Below are positions 58,280-64,000 of a stretch of 64,000 nt of DNA, in pieces. The position numbers were made by a program, and so were the translations under genes. Numbering within the stretch: position 1 is the stretch's first letter; the number at the start of each line of letters is the position of its first letter. The stretch comes from Corynebacterium sp. ACRQK (GTDB taxonomy: Bacteria > Actinomycetota > Actinomycetes > Mycobacteriales > Mycobacteriaceae), in contig NZ_JAKRMU010000006.1 of assembly GCF_022345965.1 (NCBI RefSeq), positions 103,601 to 167,600 of the forward strand, written 5' to 3'. The notes beneath the pieces are model-generated. The model made no database searches and was not told where the DNA came from. It saw nothing but the letters and a program-made list of their open reading frames with translations.

Positions 58280-59155
58280 GTGCTTCGACTGATTACTGCG
58301 CTTACACCGATAATTTGGGGAACGACGTACATCGTCACCACGAACCTGCTGCCGCCTGGGCGGCCTCTGCTGGCTGGTGTGCTGCGTGCGCTACCTGCGG
58401 GTTTGATGCTGCTGCTGTGGTTCCGCAGGCTGCCGCGCGGGCAGTGGTGGTGGAAGTCCGCGGTGCTGGGGGTTGTGAACATCGGCGGCTTCTTTGCTCT
58501 GTTGTTCGCGGCGGCGTATCTGCTGCCGGGCGGGGTGGCGGCGATCGTGACGAACACGGCGCCGTTGTGGGTGATTGCCCTGAGCCCGGCGCTGTTGGGC
58601 ACGCGCATTCAGCCGTACCAGGTGATCGGTGCGCTCGTTGCCGTGGTGGGTGTGGCTTGTTTAGTATTGACGCCCGCCGCGGCCCTGAATGCCGGCGGTA
58701 TCCTCGCGGGCTTGGGCGCCAGTGTGTGCATGGGTCTGGGTGCGATTCTGGCGAAGAAGTGGGGTAAGCCGGACGATGTGCCGCAGTTGGCGGTGACGGG
58801 CTGGCAGCTGACTTTCGGCGGGCTGTTCTTGGTTCCGCTGCTGCTGGTGATGGAGGGGGTGCCGGATCACCTGACCGGCCAGAATGTGTTGGGTTATGCG
58901 TATCTGACGATCTTCGGTGCCCTGATTGCGTATGGCATCTGGTTCAACGGCCTGGCCAAGTTGGACGTGGTGCAGGTGGCGATCCTGGGTGTGCTTTCCC
59001 CGGTGACGGCGACGTTCCTGGGCGTGGTGTTCGTCGGCGAGCGGCTTTCGTTGGTGCAGTGGGTTGGCCTACTGCTGGTGCTGGCGGCGCTGGTGTTGGT
59101 GCAGACGGGCGGGTGGCCGCGGCGGCGTGGGCGCCACGTGAAGTCACGCGCTTAA
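58280..59155 (+). CDS. EamA/DMT family transporter
   Basis: 291 residues, ten helices in two EamA repeats (PIIWGTTYIVTTNLLP near the start; ITLP-like halves later). IPRP-type substrate specificity cannot be told; the family exports amino acids or metabolites. TAAGAT lies 11 nt before GTG 58280, and the gene starts 9 nt after the aminotransferase-like stop, so both belong to one transcript. LVLTPAAAL covers a copy of the 8-mer motif. Confidence 0.85.
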   Translation: MLRLITALTPIIWGTTYIVTTNLLPPGRPLLAGVLRALPAGLMLLLWFRRLPRGQWWWKSAVLGVVNIGGFFALLFAAAYLLPGGVAAIVTNTAPLWVIALSPALLGTRIQPYQVIGALVAVVGVACLVLTPAAALNAGGILAGLGASVCMGLGAILAKKWGKPDDVPQLAVTGWQLTFGGLFLVPLLLVMEGVPDHLTGQNVLGYAYLTIFGALIAYGIWFNGLAKLDVVQVAILGVLSPVTATFLGVVFVGERLSLVQWVGLLLVLAALVLVQTGGWPRRRGRHVKSRA

Positions 59156-59220
59156 ATGCTTCGCCCGCTGCTTAGGGGGCGCGAGCCGGGCCCGACGCTT
59201 TGATAACGCGACCGCCGGGC

Positions 59221-60222
59221 CTAGCTCTGCGGTAGCTCGAGCACGATCTTGCCGGTGACTTCCCCGGCCAGCAGTGCCTTGTGCGCGGCGGCGGCTTCGG
59301 CGATGGGCATGATCCGGTCGATGTGGTGGGTGATCTGCTCGTTTTCCAGCAGCGGCCAGACGTTGCGCAGGGTTTCGGCGACGATGCGCGCCTTGACTTT
59401 CGCGTCGCGGTAGCGCAGGCCGGTGGCGCTGATGTTTCCGCGTTTGTTGAGTAGCTTGGCGATGTTCAGCTCGCCCTTCACGCCGCCTTGCATGCCGATG
59501 ATCACGATGTGCCCGTCGGGGGCCAGGGCCTTTATGTTGCGGTCGAGGTATTTTGCGCCGATGATGTCCAGAATCACGTCCGCCCCGCCGTGTTCGGCGA
59601 GGATATCGGCGAAGTCCTCTTCCTTGTAGTTAATGAGGATGTCCGCGCCATAGCGGCGGCATACGTGGAGTTTTTCCTCGGAGCCGGCGGTGACGGCCAC
59701 GGTAGCGCCGAGTGCTTTGGCTAGTTGGATGCCGAAGATGCCGATGCCTCCGCCCCCGCCGTGGAACAGGATGGTATCGCCTTCGCGTAAGTGGGCGGTC
59801 ATCATGATGTTGGACCAGACGGTGCAGGCAACTTCCACCACGCTGGCGGCTTCGGCGAGGCTGTATCCGGCGGGGATGGGCAGCAGTTGGCCTTCGGGCA
59901 CGGTGGCGTATTCGCTGTACCCGCCTCCGGAGAGCAGGACTGCAACTTCGTCGCCGGGATGCCAGGGGGAGCCGTCGGGGCGGGTGGCTCCGTTGGGGGC
60001 TTCGATCACGCCTGCGGCTTCGAGGCCGATGATGTCGGTGGTGCCGCGGGGTGGGGGATAGTGGCCTTGGGCTTGTAGGGTGTCTGCTCTATTGACGCCC
60101 GCGTAGTGGATGCGCACCAGGGCTTCGCCGGGTTGGGGATCGGCGATGCTGGTGGTCTGCCAGGCCAGGGAGCTGGGGTTTTCGGTATCGGTCTGGATGA
60201 TTGCGTTTGTGGTGATGCTCAT
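59221..60222 (-). CDS. qor: Quinone oxidoreductase (MDR family, PIG3-like)
   Basis: 333 residues, zinc-free medium-chain dehydrogenase. [20 protein letters not shown] (~32), [22 protein letters not shown] and NADPH motif [19 protein letters not shown] (~147). It reduces quinones or enones with NADPH. ATG 60222 lies 7 nt after TAGGGT; a GTG three codons up is excluded by the promoter. Convergent with the EamA gene. Confidence 0.9.
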   Translation of the reverse strand: MSITTNAIIQTDTENPSSLAWQTTSIADPQPGEALVRIHYAGVNRADTLQAQGHYPPPRGTTDIIGLEAAGVIEAPNGATRPDGSPWHPGDEVAVLLSGGGYSEYATVPEGQLLPIPAGYSLAEAASVVEVACTVWSNIMMTAHLREGDTILFHGGGGGIGIFGIQLAKALGATVAVTAGSEEKLHVCRRYGADILINYKEEDFADILAEHGGADVILDIIGAKYLDRNIKALAPDGHIVIIGMQGGVKGELNIAKLLNKRGNISATGLRYRDAKVKARIVAETLRNVWPLLENEQITHHIDRIMPIAEAAAAHKALLAGEVTGKIVLELPQS

Positions 60223-60235
60223 GGTCTCCACCCTA
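60223..60235 (-). promoter_or_regulatory. Leaderless-type -10 (TAGGGT) for qor
   Basis: TAGGGT at 60235-60230 on the minus strand, 7 nt before the ATG at 60222. Confidence 0.45.
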
Positions 60236-60312
60236 ATGAATCATTGTGCGGCTGGGAATGGGTGCGTTGTGGTGTGGGGTGTAAGATGTCTTGAGCGGTA
60301 TTGAGCCGCGTT

Positions 60313-60397
60313 GGAAGTATGGCAGAGCGGCCGAATGCACTGGTCTTGAAAACCAGCGATGGGAAACCATCCGGGGGTTCAAATCCCTCTACTTCCG
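60313..60397 (+). tRNA. tRNA-Ser (anticodon UGA)
   Basis: A 7-bp acceptor stem GGAAGTA/TACTTCC with discriminator G, anticodon stem CTGGT/ACCAG with loop CTTGAAA (TGA), a long variable arm CGATGGGAAACCATCCG typical of type II tRNAs, and a T-arm with GGTTCAAATCC. No CCA is encoded. A TAAGAT box is at 60282-60287. Confidence 0.95.
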
Positions 60398-60927
60398 CAG
60401 ATTTCGTGCCCCCTGGTCGGTTCTTCCATGAACTGGCCCGGGGGGGCGTAGTTTTTGCGACGGGGAGGCTGGAGCCCCCGGTTTAGGCGGGAAGGGGTTG
60501 GCAACAGATCTCAGCAAAGTCTGAAGATTAACTTAAGGGCTTGGGGGGTAAAGGGAGGATGTGGCAGATGTTAAAAAGAAAGTATATATAGATTCACTCT
60601 ATACATAGCTTCATCTTCGCATCTAATAGATTTCCGAATATTCAGGGAGGGCGCTGAAGGAAGCTCAAAGAGTATTACTTTCATCCATTGCTGGAGGGGT
60701 TTGTTGATAAGGTGTGTAGATCGTATGTGCTGAACCTTTATTTAATATAAGAAAGTTGCGGTCGCTTTTTGGGGAAATGGGGAGTAAGGTTCTTCAAAGA
60801 GGCTTGCGCGCGCATGCAATTCTTGCGTAAATGCAGATCGCGACGGGTGCGGGTCATGGCGTGTGACCTTCTCGGTGCGGGTGGGTCGTCAAGAAACTTA
60901 GAGAAGTCTTTAGAAAGGACCTAACTC
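60398..60927 (+). promoter_or_regulatory. 530-bp AT-richer region before the surface-protein gene
   Basis: No gene found. A GC-rich stretch (60406-60490) may terminate the tRNA transcript. From ~60520 the DNA is markedly AT-richer, with TTGATA near 60704 and TTTAATATAAG near 60740 as possible promoter elements; this leaves a leader near 180 nt. AGAAAGGAC is 7-15 nt before the ATG. Confidence 0.4.
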
Positions 60928-63900
60928 ATGGCAAACTTGCGCGGACGTATCATCCGTACTGGTTTCGGGGCTAAGGCCCTCGGCTTTAAGAACAACAGCA
61001 TGAAGTCCATCGCAGCCGCTGGTGCTGTGCTGGCGCTGGCAACCACCGGCACCGTGGTGGTGCAGACCCAGACCGCTCCGGCTGCGCTTGCGCAGCCGGA
61101 GCAACCGGCTGCTGAGGCGACCGCAGCCCAGGATCAGATCATCGACGCTGACATGATCGCCAGCGGTCGTGTCACCAATGCTGCTAACCTGACCGACGCG
61201 CACGGCGTTGGTAAAGGCCTGATTTCCGGTCACGTGTACATGGCTACCCCTGGTGGTAACCCGGGTGCTGCGTACGACAACGGCAACGTGAAGCTGGACG
61301 GTATTACCGTCTACGCACAGTTCCGTGACAAGGACGGCTCCTACTCGCCAGTCTTCAGCGCGAAGACTCACACCTTGCCGGGCGTCGTTGGAGGTAACGG
61401 CGGCAAGGGCACGTTCGCATTCGGTACTGGGGGTAAGGGCATCACCTGGAAGGACAAGCTGGGCCGTGAGCACACCTGGGCCGCGCGTACTGACCAGAAG
61501 CACCGTATCTGGGTGGAGCCGTTCACCAATGATCGCGGCAACAAGGTTGTCATGTTCCGCCAGGCCAACGGCTTCGTCCCTGGTTCTTTCAACGGCCTGG
61601 TTGAGAGCCCGCTTGGTTCCTTCGCTGTAGCTGACGGCAACATCCAGCAGATGGCGGCGTTCCTCCAGGAAGTTCCGCCGAACCACGAAACCAGCTGGAT
61701 GGCCGCTAAGGGCGACAAGCTCGTTGAGGACCCTGAAGGCCCGATCAGCGCGGCTTCTACCCAGACCAAGGTCCCGAACACCATTTCGGGTCGTGTATGG
61801 CTCGAGACCGGTGGCCCGGACAAGGGCATTGTGGCTACTGGCCCCGCGATGAACGGTATTGATGAGGCTGCTGACGGCTACACTGTCTACGCGTCTACGC
61901 TGACCAAGGACGGCGCCGCAGCGAACCAGAAGCTGCACGAGCAGTACAAGGACGACCCGGGCAAGCTGGCTGGCGCCACCAAGAAGATGCTCGAGGATCA
62001 CCCCGAGTACATCCTCAAGACCGTCCACGGTAAGACCGATAACAAGGGCAACTACACCCTGCGCTTCGGCAAGTACGAAAAGGGTCAGAAACGCGAAGAC
62101 ATCCTCAACCCGAACCACGTCTTTGTGTGGGTTGAGAACAAGGACGGCGTGGTCCAGAACGGCTACACAGGCTTCCACACCCCGATCTTCCGACGTTTCG
62201 ACGGCGGCGGTAACTTCCGTGCCTCGGCAATCCCTGGTGAGAACCAGCTGCCGATCGACTGGGGCAATGGTATCGGGTTCCAGAACCTGAACTCGTTGTA
62301 CAACGTTAACTACGGCATCATGCCGTACACTCCGGTGTCGATCACGGCTGATTACAACGCGACCGACAAGCCGGCTGCCCCTGGCACCAAGGTGACCCCG
62401 GAGCTCAACGGCGACCTGTCGGCGCTGTCGTCGAAGGTTGAGTGGCGTGACCAGAAGGGCAACGTTCTCAAGACCTGTGAGCTCGACCAGTCCAAGGGCA
62501 TAAAGGCCCAGGTCGCCGCGTGCACCTTCGACATCCCGAAGGATGCTAAGAAGGGCGACTACTTCAACGTGGTCCTCGTCTCCGGTGGCAACGGTGTTTC
62601 CGCATGGACTGTCCTGGTGACCAAGGATGCCGACGAGTTCGCCCCGTCTTACGAGGACAAGCTGGTTGTTCCTGGTGAGGAAACCAAGTCTTCCCCGACC
62701 TTCACTGATAAGGACGGTAAGGACGCCAAGGCTCCTGAGGGTTCGAAGTTCGCTATTCCGGAGGACTTCACTGCTCCTGAGGGTTACGAAGTCAAGATCG
62801 ATGAGAACACCGGTGAGGTCACCGTTACCTTCCCGGATGAGTCGAAGCTGAACAAGGACACCGTTGAGGAGTTCGATGTTCCGGTCACGGTGACCTACCC
62901 GGATGGCAGCAAGGATGACGCTAAGGCGAACTTCAAGCTGGATACCGATAACGACGGTAAGCCTGACACCGAGGACGAGGATGACGATGGTGACGGCATC
63001 CCGGACAAGGACGACAGCAACTCGAAGGTTCCGAATGCGAACGAGCACTTCGATCCGAAGTACACCGATGGTTCGGGTAAGCCGGGTAGCGATGTCAAGA
63101 TCGATGCTCCTTCCTTCACTGATAAGGACGGTAACCCGACTGAGGCTCCTGGGGGCACGAAGTTCACTCCTGGCGAGAACGCTCCGGATGGTGTGACCGT
63201 CAACGAGGATGGTTCCGTCAAGGTGACCATCCCTGAGGATGCGAACCCGGGTGACAAGATCACTGTTCCTGTTGAGGTGACTTACCCGGATGGTTCTAAG
63301 GACAACGTCGATGTCACCGTCACGGTGACCGACAAGGACAACGGCGTTTTCGAGCCTGCTTACGAGGACAAGCTGGTTGTTCCTGGTGAGGAGACGAAGT
63401 CTTCTCCGACCTTCACGAAGGCCGGCAAGGACGAGAATGGTGAGCCGACTGAGGAGAAGGTCGACGCTCCTGAGGGTTCGAAGTTCAAGATCACCGACGG
63501 GTTCACCGTTCCTGAGGGCTACGAGGTCAAGATCGATGAGTCCACTGGTGAGATCACGGTGACTGTCGACGGCGACAAGCTGAGCAAGGACACCGTTGAG
63601 GAGTTCGAGGTTCCGGTCACGGTGACCTACCCGGATGGCAGCGAGGACAACGCCAAGGCGAAGTTTGAGCTGGACACCGATAATGACACCGTCCCGGACT
63701 CTAAGGATAACGACGACGATAACGACGGCTACACCGACGAGCAGGAGGAGGAAAAGGGCTCTAACCCGAAGGATAAGGGCTCGATTCCGGCAACTCCGCT
63801 GCAGCCGGGTAACCCCACCGATGCTGCAACTGTTGAGCCTGGTTACGAGGATGGTTCTGGTAAGCCGGGTGAGGATGTGACGGTTCCTGCTCCTGAGTTC

Positions 63901-64000
63901 AAGGACAAGGACGGTAACCCGACTGAGGCTCCTGAGGACACCACCTTCAAGCCGGGTGATGATGCACCTGAGGGCGTGACGGTTGATGAGAACACTGGTG
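60928..64000 (+). CDS. Secreted surface protein with Rib/YPDG and acidic calcium-type repeats (partial)
   Basis: At least 1024 residues; open at the window end. Signal peptide with a long basic lead and hydrophobic core (AAAGAVLALATTGTVVV), cleaved likely after PAALA (~55). 56-565 is a unique domain with two later cysteines (KTCELDQ, AACTFD). From ~570 there are Rib/alpha-like repeats, each ending VTYPDG (~658, ~786, ~901), alternating between two types, and after type-A units acidic D-x-D-rich stretches (DTDNDGKPDTEDEDDDGDG) that look like calcium-binding thrombospondin-3-type repeats. A sortase signal would lie beyond the window. Probably an adhesin or surface-layer-like protein. Confidence 0.85.
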   Translation, partial: MANLRGRIIRTGFGAKALGFKNNSMKSIAAAGAVLALATTGTVVVQTQTAPAALAQPEQPAAEATAAQDQIIDADMIASGRVTNAANLTDAHGVGKGLISGHVYMATPGGNPGAAYDNGNVKLDGITVYAQFRDKDGSYSPVFSAKTHTLPGVVGGNGGKGTFAFGTGGKGITWKDKLGREHTWAARTDQKHRIWVEPFTNDRGNKVVMFRQANGFVPGSFNGLVESPLGSFAVADGNIQQMAAFLQEVPPNHETSWMAAKGDKLVEDPEGPISAASTQTKVPNTISGRVWLETGGPDKGIVATGPAMNGIDEAADGYTVYASTLTKDGAAANQKLHEQYKDDPGKLAGATKKMLEDHPEYILKTVHGKTDNKGNYTLRFGKYEKGQKREDILNPNHVFVWVENKDGVVQNGYTGFHTPIFRRFDGGGNFRASAIPGENQLPIDWGNGIGFQNLNSLYNVNYGIMPYTPVSITADYNATDKPAAPGTKVTPELNGDLSALSSKVEWRDQKGNVLKTCELDQSKGIKAQVAACTFDIPKDAKKGDYFNVVLVSGGNGVSAWTVLVTKDADEFAPSYEDKLVVPGEETKSSPTFTDKDGKDAKAPEGSKFAIPEDFTAPEGYEVKIDENTGEVTVTFPDESKLNKDTVEEFDVPVTVTYPDGSKDDAKANFKLDTDNDGKPDTEDEDDDGDGIPDKDDSNSKVPNANEHFDPKYTDGSGKPGSDVKIDAPSFTDKDGNPTEAPGGTKFTPGENAPDGVTVNEDGSVKVTIPEDANPGDKITVPVEVTYPDGSKDNVDVTVTVTDKDNGVFEPAYEDKLVVPGEETKSSPTFTKAGKDENGEPTEEKVDAPEGSKFKITDGFTVPEGYEVKIDESTGEITVTVDGDKLSKDTVEEFEVPVTVTYPDGSEDNAKAKFELDTDNDTVPDSKDNDDDNDGYTDEQEEEKGSNPKDKGSIPATPLQPGNPTDAATVEPGYEDGSGKPGEDVTVPAPEFKDKDGNPTEAPEDTTFKPGDDAPEGVTVDENTG

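Noticed and set aside
60910..63048. Minus-strand open frame of 712 codons
   Set aside because: Antisense to the surface-protein gene, which has a signal peptide and known repeat types. The composition of the minus frame (Val/Leu/Arg-rich) is typical of a shadow.

Overview
The window is chromosomal DNA from a high-GC actinobacterium of the mycolic-acid group, almost certainly a Corynebacterium. The evidence is the mutT4-DUF6049-murJ-sigM order, an arabinogalactan set (dprE1, dprE2, glfT1, two GtrA proteins, wzm/wzt), ino1, a DUF5318-ponA pair, rpsF-ssb-rplI-dnaB without rpsR, and many genes whose start codon lies 6-8 nt after a TANNNT -10 box (leaderless mRNAs, as is common in corynebacteria). 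The species cannot be fixed from sequence alone.

Layout. 1-7.7 kb (minus): Nudix hydrolase, secreted DUF6049 protein, MurJ flippase fused to a pseudokinase, and the first codons of an ECF sigma factor (sigM). 7.8-12.1 kb (plus): CCA-adding enzyme, YqgE/AlgH protein, BrnFE amino-acid exporter, second Nudix hydrolase. 12.2-17.6 kb (minus): SBF-like carrier, MFS transporter, ribokinase/nucleoside hydrolase pair, SdpI-like protein with a cysteine-rich tail. 17.7-20.6 kb: leuS, then a repeat-rich spacer with a long inverted repeat. 21.1-24.6 kb (minus): membrane protein, double UspA protein, MarR regulator, inositol-phosphate synthase. 24.7-29.7 kb (plus): DUF5318, PonA-type PBP, GT87 protein, tiny membrane protein, all overlapping. 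29.8-31.8 kb: rpsF-ssb-rplI and a downstream array of hairpins sharing a loop sequence. 32-34.2 kb: flavin monooxygenase, a DnaA-box cluster, dnaB. 35.8-44.5 kb: MarR/YceI pair, tandem CrcB, DUF4442, thioredoxin, Zn alcohol dehydrogenase, PspA, DHA2 efflux pump, hydrolase/WYL-regulator pair. 44.5-56.5 kb (mostly minus): arabinogalactan precursor synthesis and export, with a FadD ligase and some unknown genes. 56.9-60.4 kb: aminotransferase-fold protein, EamA exporter, quinone oxidoreductase, tRNA-Ser(UGA). 60.9 kb to the end: a large secreted surface protein with alternating Rib/YPDG and calcium-type acidic repeats, running off the window.

How they work together. Most of the window builds the envelope: MurJ flips lipid II, PonA polymerises it, DprE1/DprE2 make the arabinose donor, GtrA proteins probably help move it, GlfT1 starts galactan and Wzm/Wzt export it. 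Inositol synthase feeds phosphatidylinositol-type lipids, and the last gene decorates the surface.

Most unusual signals: (1) a dispersed motif, consensus GGGCGTCAATAAGAAAG, repeated through intergenic DNA and in frame in disordered protein segments (GVNKK, ASQRK, NDAPSPQP), with its 8-mer core biased to one strand; (2) three hairpins with the same nine-base TAGACA loop after rplI; (3) a cluster of DnaA boxes before dnaB; (4) an 18-bp perfect inverted repeat after leuS.
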